NCBI RefSeq assembly: GCF_020831365.1
Contig: NZ_JAJHPV010000013.1
Span: 558,001 to 622,000, forward strand
Direction: 5' to 3'
Length of the DNA: 64,000 nucleotides
DNA from: Massilia agrisoli
Lineage (GTDB): Bacteria; Pseudomonadota; Gammaproteobacteria; Burkholderiales; Burkholderiaceae_D
A program made the translations under genes and the position numbers. Every line of letters starts with the position of its first letter. Position 1 is the first letter of the stretch. The notes beneath the pieces were generated by a model. It was not told where the DNA came from. It saw only the letters and a list, made by a program, of their open reading frames with translations, and made no database searches. Shown in pieces: positions 56,460-64,000 of the stretch.

Positions 56460-58517
56460 TTGTCTTCGCAATACCTGACACCCACTTTGACCGAGCAAAC
56501 ACCAGCCCCGGGCACGCCCGGCGAGCTGCCTGCCGAAGGCGCGCCAGACCAGGCCGCCCCGGCCGGCAAGTACGACGCCGAGATCGACCGCCTGTTTTCC
56601 GCGGGCGGCCCGCTTGCGCCCTCGGTCGGCGCGTTCAGCCCGCGCCGCTCGCAGACGGAGATGGCCAAGTCGATCGCGCAGGCGATCGCCGACCAGAAAA
56701 CCCTGATCGCCGAAGCGGGCACCGGCACCGGCAAGACCTTCGCCTACCTCGTCCCCGCGCTGCTGTGGGGCGGCAAGACCATCGTCTCGACCGGCACCAA
56801 GAACCTGCAGGACCAGTTGTTCCTGCGCGATATCCCGACCGTGCGCACCGCCTTGCGCGCGCCGGTCTCGGTGGCGCTGCTCAAGGGCCGCTCGAACTAC
56901 GTCTGCCACTACCACCTCGAACGCACGCTCAACAACGGGCGCATGACCTCGCGCGACGATGTCGGCCACCTGCGTGAAATCTCGCGCTTCATCAAGATGA
57001 CCAGCTCCGGCGACAAGGCCGAGCTGACCAAGGTGCCCGAGAACGCCACCATCTGGAACCTGGTCACCTCGACCCGCGACACCTGCATGGGCGCCGAGTG
57101 CCAGTACTACCAGGACTGCTTCGTGATGAAGGCGCGCCGCGAGGCGCAGCAGGCTGACGTGGTCGTGGTCAACCACCACCTGTTCTTTGCCGACGTGGCA
57201 TTGAAGGATACCGGCGTGGCCGAGCTGCTGCCGTCGGCCAATACCATCATCTTCGACGAAGCGCACCAGCTGCCCGATACGGCCACCTTGTTCTTCGGCC
57301 AGACCGTGTCGACCTCGCAGATCCTGGAACTGTGCCGCGACGTGCTGGCCGAAGGCCTGGCGCATGCGCGCGGCGGGCCGGACTGGGCCAAGGTCGTCAC
57401 CGCGGTGGAAAAGGCGGCACGCGACCTGCGCCTGACCTTCCCGCAAGACAGCATGCGCATGGCGCTGGCCCAGATCGTTCCGTCGTCCGGCTTTTTCCCG
57501 GCGCTTGAGACCTTGAAGGAACAGATTGCGGCAATGATCGACGTCCTGGAAGACCAGGCGGCACGCGCCGAGAGCATCGAGCAATGCCGGGTGCGCGCAG
57601 TGGAACTGGCCGCCGGGCTGGATGCATGGAAGCCTGAGACCAAAGGCAAGGTCGTCGAAGGCGACCAGGCGGTGCTGTGGGTCGAGGCGTTTTCGTCCTC
57701 GCTGCAGCTGCACAAGACGCCGCTGTCGATCGCGCCGATCTTTTCGAACCAGCGCGAAGGCACGCCGCGCAGCTGGATCTTTACCTCGGCGACGCTGGCG
57801 GTGAAGAACGACTTCAAGCACTTCTCAGCCCAGATGGGGCTGGAGGGCGAAGAAGCAAAAAACTGGCCGAGCCCGTTCAACTACGAGCAGCAGGGCTTGC
57901 TGTACGTGCCGAGCGGCCTGCCGGAGCCGAACGCGTTTGGCTATACCGATGCGGTGGTCGACTGCGCGTTGCCGGTCATCGAAGCGGCGGGCGGGCGCAC
58001 CTTCTTCCTGTGCACCACAATTCGCGCGGTGAAACATGTGGCTGAAAGGCTGCGCACCGAGTTTGCCGCGCGCGGGCTGGACTTCCCGCTGTTCGTGCAG
58101 GGCGAGCGCGGGCGCACCGAGTTGCTCGATTCCTTCCGCACTGCCGGCAATGCGGTGCTGGTGGGCAGCCAGAGTTTCTGGGAAGGCGTGGACGTGCGCG
58201 GCGACGCGCTGTCGCTGGTCATCATCGACAAGATGCCGTTCGCGCCGCCCGACGACCCGGTGCTGGCCGCGCGCATCGACGTGATGGAGAAGCAGGGGAT
58301 GAACGGCTTCATGCACCACACGCTGCCGGAGGCGATCATCAACCTGAAGCAGGGCGCGGGGCGCCTGATCCGCGACGAGACCGACCGTGGCGTGCTGATG
58401 ATTTGCGATCCGCGCATCATCACCAAGTCGTACGGGCGCAGGGTGTGGCAGAGCCTGCCGCCGTTCAAGCGTACGCGGGTGCAGGCCGAAGTCATCGAGT
58501 TCTTCAAGCCGAAATAA
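56460..58517 (+). CDS. DinG/YoaA-type iron-sulfur DNA helicase (685 aa)
   Basis: Superfamily 2 XPD-like helicase. Walker A EAGTGTGKTFAYLVPAL (about residue 85), then an Fe-S Cys set spread over SNYVCHYHLERTL, RDTCMGAECQYYQDCFVMKA; DEAH box IIFDEAHQLPDTATL; motif III SWIFTSATLA; later VGSQSFWEGVDVRGDALSLVIIDKMPF and QGAGRLIRDETDRGVLMICDPR. Unwinds forked or R-loop DNA in repair. I use TTG at 56460, one base after the YdcH stop; the first in-frame ATG lies well into the protein and would delete the N-terminus. Start is less certain than the call. Confidence 0.9.
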   Translation: MSSQYLTPTLTEQTPAPGTPGELPAEGAPDQAAPAGKYDAEIDRLFSAGGPLAPSVGAFSPRRSQTEMAKSIAQAIADQKTLIAEAGTGTGKTFAYLVPALLWGGKTIVSTGTKNLQDQLFLRDIPTVRTALRAPVSVALLKGRSNYVCHYHLERTLNNGRMTSRDDVGHLREISRFIKMTSSGDKAELTKVPENATIWNLVTSTRDTCMGAECQYYQDCFVMKARREAQQADVVVVNHHLFFADVALKDTGVAELLPSANTIIFDEAHQLPDTATLFFGQTVSTSQILELCRDVLAEGLAHARGGPDWAKVVTAVEKAARDLRLTFPQDSMRMALAQIVPSSGFFPALETLKEQIAAMIDVLEDQAARAESIEQCRVRAVELAAGLDAWKPETKGKVVEGDQAVLWVEAFSSSLQLHKTPLSIAPIFSNQREGTPRSWIFTSATLAVKNDFKHFSAQMGLEGEEAKNWPSPFNYEQQGLLYVPSGLPEPNAFGYTDAVVDCALPVIEAAGGRTFFLCTTIRAVKHVAERLRTEFAARGLDFPLFVQGERGRTELLDSFRTAGNAVLVGSQSFWEGVDVRGDALSLVIIDKMPFAPPDDPVLAARIDVMEKQGMNGFMHHTLPEAIINLKQGAGRLIRDETDRGVLMICDPRIITKSYGRRVWQSLPPFKRTRVQAEVIEFFKPK

Positions 58518-58595
58518 CGTCGTTCCCGCGAAGGCGGGAACCCATACGCCGACTGTGCAAACTCGGCATGGGTTCCCGCCTGCGCGGGAACGACG
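58518..58595. repeat. Hairpin-pair repeat element, copy 7
   Basis: Left arm 58518-58546 (CGTCGTTCCCGCGAAGGCGG then GAACCCATA) and right arm 58567-58595 (CATGGGTTCCCGCC...GCGGGAACGACG). It begins directly after the helicase stop and ends 2 bp before the convergent MDR gene, probably acting as their shared 3' border. Confidence 0.92.
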
Positions 58596-58597
58596 GG

Positions 58598-59572
58598 TCA
58601 AGGGTTGATCACGATCTTGCCTGTCACCTTGCGCGCGGCCATGTCATTCAAGGCCTGCGCCGTTTCCTCCAGCCTGTACCTGCCTGAAATGTGCGGCCTG
58701 ATCTTGCCTTCGGCCAGCCACCCCATCATCTGCCGCATCGCCGCCATGTTCGCCTTCGGCTCGCGCTTGGCGAACTCGCCCCAGAACACGCCCACCAGCG
58801 ACGCGCCCTTGAGCAGCGCCAGGTTCAGCGGCAGCTTCGGAATCTCGCCATTGGCAAACCCCACCACCAGGTAACGCCCGCGCCACGCAATCGAGCGGAA
58901 CGCCGGCTCTGCATACTGTCCGCCCACCGGGTCATAAATGACATCCGGTCCCTTGCCCCCGGTGGCAAGCCTGATCGCCTCGCGCAAATCCTCGGTGGAA
59001 TAATTGATGGTGGCGTCGGCGCCATGTTCACGGCATACCGCCAGCTTGTCGTCGGACGAAGCGGCCGCGATCACGCGGGCCCCCAGCGCCTTGCCGATCT
59101 CGATGGCGGCCAGCCCGACCCCTCCCGCCGCGCCCAGCACCAGCATCGTTTCGCCCGCCTTCAGCCCGGCGCGGTCGACGACGGCATGATGCGAGGTTCC
59201 GTAGGTGAGGGTAATCGCAGCGGCCGTGTCGAAGTCCATCCCGGGCGGCATTGGCATCAAGGCCCTGGCCGGCACCAGCGCCTGCTGCGCAAACGCACCG
59301 ATCGGGATAAACCCGATCACCTTGTCGCCGATGCCGTACCCGGCCACGTCCGGCCCGACGGCGCGCACCACACCCGACAACTCGTTGCCCGGCGTGAACG
59401 GCAGCGCCGGCTTGAACTGGTACTTGCCCTGCACGATCAGCACGTCGGGGAAATTGACCCCCGCGGCCCTGACGTCGACCACCACTTCACCCGGTCCCGG
59501 CGCCAGCTCAGGCAACTCTTCCACGGCCAGGCTGTCGGGCATTCCCCACGCTTTGCACACCACTGCTTTCAT
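58598..59572 (-). CDS. Zinc-free MDR quinone oxidoreductase, QOR-type (324 aa)
   Basis: NADPH-dependent medium-chain dehydrogenase/reductase: KAVVCKAWGMPDSLAVEELPELAPGPGEVVVDVRAAGVNFPDVLIVQGKYQFKPALPFTPGNELSGVVRAVGPDVAGY is the GroES-like part; LVLGAAGGVGLAAIEIGKALGARVIAAASSDDKL is the NADP Rossmann loop; YDPVGGQYAEPAFRSIAWRGRYLVVGFANGEIPKLPLNLALLKGASLVGVFWG is the QOR-specific C-terminus. No catalytic Zn Cys set. The ATG at 59572 is preferred; an earlier in-frame ATG gives a non-homologous leader. Confidence 0.92.
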   Translation of the reverse strand: MKAVVCKAWGMPDSLAVEELPELAPGPGEVVVDVRAAGVNFPDVLIVQGKYQFKPALPFTPGNELSGVVRAVGPDVAGYGIGDKVIGFIPIGAFAQQALVPARALMPMPPGMDFDTAAAITLTYGTSHHAVVDRAGLKAGETMLVLGAAGGVGLAAIEIGKALGARVIAAASSDDKLAVCREHGADATINYSTEDLREAIRLATGGKGPDVIYDPVGGQYAEPAFRSIAWRGRYLVVGFANGEIPKLPLNLALLKGASLVGVFWGEFAKREPKANMAAMRQMMGWLAEGKIRPHISGRYRLEETAQALNDMAARKVTGKIVINP

Positions 59573-59762
59573 GTTGTCTCCGTTGTCGGTTCGCAAAAAA
59601 AGTACGGTCGTTTGCTTTTGATTATGCCCCAATTTGTGCGCGTCGGCGCTGGCTCGCCGGCGCCTCCGGAGCGCTTGCGCGTGCACAAAGTGACAAAAGT
59701 CGAGCTTGTTAGAGTCGTGGATGGGAGCGCGCCCGTTGGCAATATGGAAAGAGGAGGCTGCA

Positions 59763-60371
59763 ATGGCGATCCGTTATGGCTGTTTCTTCAGTTATGCCCA
59801 TGGCCGCTATGAGTTGATGAACCGGTTCAAGACTGCCTTGTCGGATGCGATCCGCTGCTATCTCGAACCCTACTTCGACAATGAGAACGAGCTGTTCATC
59901 GATACCGAGCAGCTGGGCGGGGGCGACGACATCGACCGCCGCATCGCGCGCGCCATGTGCGAGAGCGTGGCGATGATCATGATTTATACGCCGAAGTACG
60001 AATCGCATGCCTACACGCGGCGCGAATTTGCCGCCATGCAGCTGCTGGAGCAGGAGCGCAGCAAGTGGTACGAGCTGCCGAGCCGGCTGATCATTCCGGT
60101 CATCATGACCAAGCACCCCGGCCACCTGCCGCCCCAGGTGGCCGAGTCGAACATGTATGTCGACTTTTCGAACTTCACGATGGCCACCGGCGACTTGATG
60201 GCCAACCCGGAATTTCTCCCCGACATAAAGAAAATCGTGGATCGCATTGCCATGCACTACGAGTATCAAAAAAAGCATATGCCGGCGAGCCATAATTGCA
60301 ACCAATTTGTGCTCCCCGATGTCCCACCTGCATGGCGCGACATTCCGGATATAACTTTCCCAAAAATATGA
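59763..60371 (+). CDS. TIR-domain protein, FxsC-like (202 aa)
   Basis: Residues 1-160 are a TIR-type fold: IRYGCFFSYAHGRYELMNRFKTALSDAIRCYLEPYFDNENELFIDTEQLGGGDDIDRRIARAMCESVAMIMIYTPKYESHAYTRREFAAMQLLEQER. FFSYAH is the first strand, FIDTEQLGGG the second, and TRREF with E88 occupies the position of the catalytic Glu seen in NAD-cleaving TIRs. So NADase activity is possible but unproven. GAGGAGG precedes the ATG at 59763. The large TPR protein follows by 9 bp. In actinobacteria such TIR-like proteins are paired with TPR proteins (FxsC/FxsT). Confidence 0.84.
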   Translation: MAIRYGCFFSYAHGRYELMNRFKTALSDAIRCYLEPYFDNENELFIDTEQLGGGDDIDRRIARAMCESVAMIMIYTPKYESHAYTRREFAAMQLLEQERSKWYELPSRLIIPVIMTKHPGHLPPQVAESNMYVDFSNFTMATGDLMANPEFLPDIKKIVDRIAMHYEYQKKHMPASHNCNQFVLPDVPPAWRDIPDITFPKI

Positions 60372-60380
60372 GGAGCACTA

Positions 60381-62825
60381 ATGGAACTCAACCGAATTAC
60401 GCTTCCGCCGATAACCGCTCCCGGCGAGGTGACCACGTTTTATTCCTTCGAGAGCGGAACGGCGCGCAGCGTTGCGCTGTCGAACATGGCCGTACTGCTG
60501 GCGGGGCGCCAGAACGCCGCAGTGCCCGTGCTGATGATCGATTGGGATACTGAATCGCCCGGACTGCACCATTTTTTCGACCAGCGCGAAGAAAAGCTGG
60601 GTTTGCTCGAATATTTCCAGGCCTGCCGTGACCACCTGCGCCTGCTGGCCGGCACCAGCGGCGCCGACGATGAAGCGCTGGCCCGCCATGTGCTTGAATC
60701 GATCGACTGGGAACTGTATGTCGAGCGGGTCGACGAAAGCCGGCCGCTGTACCTGATGCGCGCCGGGCGGTTCGACGACAGCTATGGCGAACGCGCCCAC
60801 GCGATGGACTGGGACAGCCTGTTTGCCGCCTGCCCGGCCTTGTTCCGTACCTTCGGCGACTTCATGGCCAGCAAGTTCCGCCATGTGCTGATCGATGCGC
60901 GCAGCGGCCGCTCGGCCGCCGTCAGCATCTGCACCGCGCTGCTGCCGCGCAAGCTGGTCGGCTTGTTTACCCCCAACCAGCGCAGCCTCGAAGGATTGGC
61001 CGGCGTGGTCAACCGCGCCATCGAGTACCGCTGCAGCCACGAGGAAGCGCAGCGCCCGCTGATGGTGTATCCGCTGCCGGCGCTGGTCGACAGTGCCGAC
61101 TGCGAGCGCCGCGTGCAATGGCGCCGCGGCGATCCGGTGCGCGGCACCACCGGCTACCAGCCGGTGCTCGAGCGGCTGCTGGCGCAGTCGTACGGCCTGT
61201 CGCAGCTCTCGCTCGACAGCTACCTGGACGAGATCCAGCTGCAGCAAACGGCCGCCATGTCGGGCGGCGCGCCGCTGTCGCACACCCGCGGCCACGGCGC
61301 CGACCGCTTCTCGCTGGAGCGCACCTTCGAGACCTTGCTCGGATGGATGGAGCACGACCGTTTCCCGTGGCAGTCGCGCAGCGAAATCGAACTGCTGCGC
61401 ACGATCTCGGCGGCGCGTGCGCAAGCCGGCGACAACTTGTCCGGCCCGTCCTTGCTGCCGCTGGCGCGCGACCTCGCGGGCCTGGGCGACCTGTACCGTG
61501 ACAACGGCCGCGAAGTGGAGGCCAGTACCTGTTTCCACGAAAGCCTGTCGATCCGCCAGCGCATGCTGGGCAACGACCATCCGGACACGCGCTCGGGCTG
61601 CGCCAAGCTGGCCGCGCTGATGCGCGATTCCGGCAAGCTCGATGACGCCCGCGAGCTCTACGAGCTGCTGGTGCGCGACTGCAGCCGGCTGCTCGGCGAG
61701 GCCGACCCGGAAACGCTGGCCGCCCGCTCGGGCCTCGCCGCCACCCTGGCCCAGCTGGGCGAGTTCGCGCAGGCGCTCGACCTGCACGCGGGCATCACGC
61801 GCACCTGCGAAGACCGTTTCGGCAACGACCATATCCTGACCCTCAACAGCTATGCCGGGCAGGCGCAGACCCTGGCGCGCCAGCGCGAGTTCAGCCGTGC
61901 GCGCATGCTGTATGAACTGGTGCTCGACGGCCGCCAGCGGCTGCTGGGCAACGAGCACGGGGACACCTTGCGCTGCGCCCAGCAACTGGCCATCGTGCTG
62001 TCCGACCTGGGCGATATGGCCAACGCCAAAAAGCTCCAGCAGGGCGTGGTCGCCGCGCGGGAACGCCATGCCGGGCCGGACCATCCGGCCACGGTGCTGG
62101 CGCGCGAAACGCTGGCCGAAATCCTGGCCGGGCTGGGCGATATCCCGGCGGTGCGGGCGCTGCAGGAAGAACTGGCCCGCACCCGCGAGCGCAACCTTGG
62201 TTCCGAGCACCCGGAAACCCTCAGCATCCAGCTGAGCCTGGCCACCACCCTGGGCATGCAGGGCGAGCTCGACGCGGCCTGCGTGCTCCAGCAGCGCGTG
62301 GTCGAAACCCAGGAGCGCATGTACGGGGCCGACAGTCCCCAGACCTTGTACAGCAAAAAGATGCTGGCCAAAACACTCAGCGAGCAGGGGCACACCCTGG
62401 ACGCGCGCCGGCTGGAGGAAGCGGTGGCCCATCCGGCCGACCGCCAGCTGGCGCCGCGCGGCATGGTGTCCGGTCCGCATGAGTCGCATGGGCTGCTGCA
62501 TTACGCCCCGGCCGGACCGCAGGAGCGCGACAGTGCCGGTCAGCACCTGATGCAGTCGCTGGATGAAAAGCTGGAGCAGCTGCAGCAGCTGATCGACAGC
62601 CGCAGCGACGGCGAGGCGCGCGAGCTGGCCGACAGCCTGCGCAAGTCGGTGCTGCGGCCCAGCGTCGCCCATCCGCTCAGGAAGCGCGGGGTGGCGATGA
62701 TCCGCAAGGTCTACACGCGCGACGGCGACAAGGACGCCTTGCTGTCGTTCGTGCAAGATGAAGTGGCCTTGCTGGACGCCCACCTGAACCAGGCTGCCGG
62801 GGGGAGGGCGGTGGCTGCCGAGTAA
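60381..62825 (+). CDS. TPR protein with degenerate ParA/KGGVGR-type ATPase domain, FxsT-like (814 aa)
   Basis: Residues about 15-260 resemble the KGGVGRT-type ATPase found with TIR partners: FYSFESGTARSVALSNMAVLL then VLMIDWDTESPGLHHFF, where FYSFKGGVGR is usual. The first Lys is Glu (E24) and the second Gly is Thr, so nucleotide handling may be changed. Residues about 370-700 contain repeated kinesin-light-chain/TPR10-type units (GNDHPDTRSGCAKLAALMRDSGKLDDARELYE, GNEHGDTLRCAQQLAIVLSDLGDMANAKKLQ, GSEHPETLSIQLSLATTLGMQGELDAACVLQ). The C-terminus is helical. It starts 9 bp after the TIR gene, so the two are one module. Host-like GC. Confidence 0.8.
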   Translation: MELNRITLPPITAPGEVTTFYSFESGTARSVALSNMAVLLAGRQNAAVPVLMIDWDTESPGLHHFFDQREEKLGLLEYFQACRDHLRLLAGTSGADDEALARHVLESIDWELYVERVDESRPLYLMRAGRFDDSYGERAHAMDWDSLFAACPALFRTFGDFMASKFRHVLIDARSGRSAAVSICTALLPRKLVGLFTPNQRSLEGLAGVVNRAIEYRCSHEEAQRPLMVYPLPALVDSADCERRVQWRRGDPVRGTTGYQPVLERLLAQSYGLSQLSLDSYLDEIQLQQTAAMSGGAPLSHTRGHGADRFSLERTFETLLGWMEHDRFPWQSRSEIELLRTISAARAQAGDNLSGPSLLPLARDLAGLGDLYRDNGREVEASTCFHESLSIRQRMLGNDHPDTRSGCAKLAALMRDSGKLDDARELYELLVRDCSRLLGEADPETLAARSGLAATLAQLGEFAQALDLHAGITRTCEDRFGNDHILTLNSYAGQAQTLARQREFSRARMLYELVLDGRQRLLGNEHGDTLRCAQQLAIVLSDLGDMANAKKLQQGVVAARERHAGPDHPATVLARETLAEILAGLGDIPAVRALQEELARTRERNLGSEHPETLSIQLSLATTLGMQGELDAACVLQQRVVETQERMYGADSPQTLYSKKMLAKTLSEQGHTLDARRLEEAVAHPADRQLAPRGMVSGPHESHGLLHYAPAGPQERDSAGQHLMQSLDEKLEQLQQLIDSRSDGEARELADSLRKSVLRPSVAHPLRKRGVAMIRKVYTRDGDKDALLSFVQDEVALLDAHLNQAAGGRAVAAE

Positions 62826-62895
62826 GTGTTGGGAGGCAACGGAAATGTTGTAGCTGAACGAACGACAGAACCGTTGCTTCAGGTAAAATCGCGGG

Positions 62896-63633
62896 ATGCG
62901 AATTCTAATCAGTAACGACGACGGCTATCTCGCCCCCGGTATCAATGCACTGGCCGATGCGCTCGCATCGGTTGCCGATATTGTGGTGGTGGCGCCCGAC
63001 AGCAACCGCTCGGGCGCGTCCAACTCGCTGTCCCTCGACCGTCCGCTGTCGGTGACGCGGGCCGCCAACGGATTCTATTTCGTCAACGGCACGCCGACCG
63101 ACTGCGTGCACATCGCGCTGACCGGCATGCTCGACTACCGGCCCGACCTGATTGTCTCTGGCATCAACAACGGCCAGAACATGGGCGACGACACGCTGTA
63201 TTCCGGCACCGTCGCCGCCGCGACGGAAGGCTTCCTGTTCGGCATCCCGGCCATCGCCTTCTCGCAGGTTGAATACGGCTGGGCCCATATCGATTCGGCC
63301 GCCAGGGTCGCGCGCGACCTGGTGCTGCGCCGCTTCGACGAGTTGCCGTCGCCCTATCTACTGAACGTCAACATCCCGAATTTGCCCTATGAGCAGCTGA
63401 CCACGATCGCGGCGACCCGCCTCGGGCGCCGCCACCAGGCCGAACCAGTGATCCGCGCGCACGATCCGCGCGGGCGCGAGATCTTCTGGATCGGGCCGCC
63501 TGGCGCCACCCGCGACGCCGGCGAGGGCACCGACTTCCACGCGACCACCCAGGGGCAGGTCTCGATCACGCCCTTGCAAATCGACCTCACCCACAAGCTC
63601 CAGCTCGATTTGCTGGCCAAGGGACTTGCATGA
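62896..63633 (+). CDS. surE: 5'/3'-nucleotidase SurE (245 aa)
   Basis: Metal-dependent nucleoside monophosphatase: [23 protein letters not shown] (metal DD at residues 8-9), [36 protein letters not shown] and [39 protein letters not shown] (the signature GINxGxNxGxD...YSGTVxAAxEG). Length is normal. Its stop overlaps the pcm start by 4 bp (ATGA), the usual surE-pcm pairing. ATG at 62896. Confidence 0.96.
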   Translation: MRILISNDDGYLAPGINALADALASVADIVVVAPDSNRSGASNSLSLDRPLSVTRAANGFYFVNGTPTDCVHIALTGMLDYRPDLIVSGINNGQNMGDDTLYSGTVAAATEGFLFGIPAIAFSQVEYGWAHIDSAARVARDLVLRRFDELPSPYLLNVNIPNLPYEQLTTIAATRLGRRHQAEPVIRAHDPRGREIFWIGPPGATRDAGEGTDFHATTQGQVSITPLQIDLTHKLQLDLLAKGLA

Positions 63634-64000
63634 ACGATAAGCGCAGCAATTTCCCTTTGCCACTGTCTTCCGTCACGGGCGGCAACGCCAAGCCGGGCAG
63701 CCTGCCGGCAAGCCAGCCGATCCGCGTGGCGACGCCGCAGACGGCAACCCGCAATGCTGCGCACACCGCCGTGCAGGGGGCGTTCTCGCCGTCGCCTTCA
63801 CCTGCACGGTCGGCCGGCGCCGCGGCCCAGGGTTTCGGCCAGCGCCTGCAGCCGGTTCCCGCCAGCGCCCCGCGCGCCGACATGATGATTTCCGACGCCA
63901 TCCGCAACCAGATGGTGCAGCGGGTCGCGCGCCAGGGCGTGCAGGACCAGCTGGTGCTGGGCGCGCTCAACACGGTGCCGCGCCACGGCTTTATCGAGCC
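63630..64000 (+). CDS. pcm: Protein-L-isoaspartate O-methyltransferase, N-terminal part (cut by window edge)
   Basis: Starts at the ATG at 63630 overlapping the surE stop. The first 80 or so residues are a low-complexity, Pro/Ala/Ser-rich leader not seen in short Pcm proteins, then [36 protein letters not shown] is the Pcm helical start. The SAM-binding part lies beyond the window. The long disordered leader is common in betaproteobacterial Pcm proteins. Repairs isoaspartyl damage. Confidence 0.9.
   Translation, partial: MNDKRSNFPLPLSSVTGGNAKPGSLPASQPIRVATPQTATRNAAHTAVQGAFSPSPSPARSAGAAAQGFGQRLQPVPASAPRADMMISDAIRNQMVQRVARQGVQDQLVLGALNTVPRHGFIE

Noticed and set aside
60378-62783. 801-codon minus-strand frame opposite the TPR protein
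   Set aside because: Shadow frame with no domain; the plus-strand frame has P-loop-like and TPR patterns.

Overview
The window is a high-GC chromosomal segment of a Gram-negative betaproteobacterium, most likely Oxalobacteraceae (Massilia-like). This rests on the mdh/gntR/sdhCDAB-sdhE/gltA and odhA-odhB-lpd arrangements, a DUF2863 protein, a PEP-CTERM protein, and many dispersed hairpin repeats of the GTCGTTCCCGCG / CGCGGGAACGACG type. The placement is inferred from gene content; no rRNA or tRNA gene was recognised.

Layout. 1-5347: a minus-strand operon of an Atm1-type ABC exporter, one GT2 and two GT4 glycosyltransferases, and an SDR cut by the window edge. 5443-10389: two low-complexity hydrophilic (stress-type) proteins, an unknown conserved protein, an M14 carboxypeptidase, a CYTH protein and a serine hydrolase. 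10390-15560: an AT-rich insert with three tightly coupled genes: a large histidine-kinase-like protein, a stand-alone receiver and a receiver fused to a nucleoside phosphorylase. This matches the Detocs (dtcABC) anti-phage two-component system, whose effector destroys ATP. 15583-29139: DUF2863, then a TCA-cycle block with acnA, a CoA-ester lyase and mdh on the minus strand, and gntR, sdhCDAB, sdhE and gltA on the plus strand. A 16-bp palindrome lies upstream of gntR. 29230-36313: a periplasmic binding protein, a subtilisin-like protease, a MITE-like element carrying a hairpin repeat, gluQ, a CHRD/PEP-CTERM protein, a DUF421 protein, a BlaI-type repressor and a Cys-rich copper-binding protein. 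36346-43870: a Fur-box-controlled iron block with piuC, a Fiu-like receptor, a flavodoxin-type reductase, apbE, DUF4198, DUF2271 carrying an FMN-attachment motif, and a PepSY-TM protein. 44172-51465: the 2-oxoglutarate dehydrogenase genes odhA-odhB-(pspC)-lpd, then zapE. 51489-56045: lipoproteins and small orphan genes in a lower-GC stretch, a truncated uridine kinase remnant and a PP2C phosphatase. 56258-64000: a YdcH-type protein, a DinG-like helicase, an MDR oxidoreductase, a TIR protein paired with a degenerate-P-loop TPR protein, surE and the start of pcm.

How it works together. The core is central carbon metabolism: aconitase, malate, succinate and oxoglutarate dehydrogenases and citrate synthase, i.e. 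most of the TCA cycle, with an assembly factor and a local GntR regulator. A second functional block takes up ferric siderophores and probably reduces the iron through a flavinylated periplasmic relay. Accessory content is a recognisable Detocs defence system and a TIR/TPR pair that could be a second, poorly described defence or signalling module.
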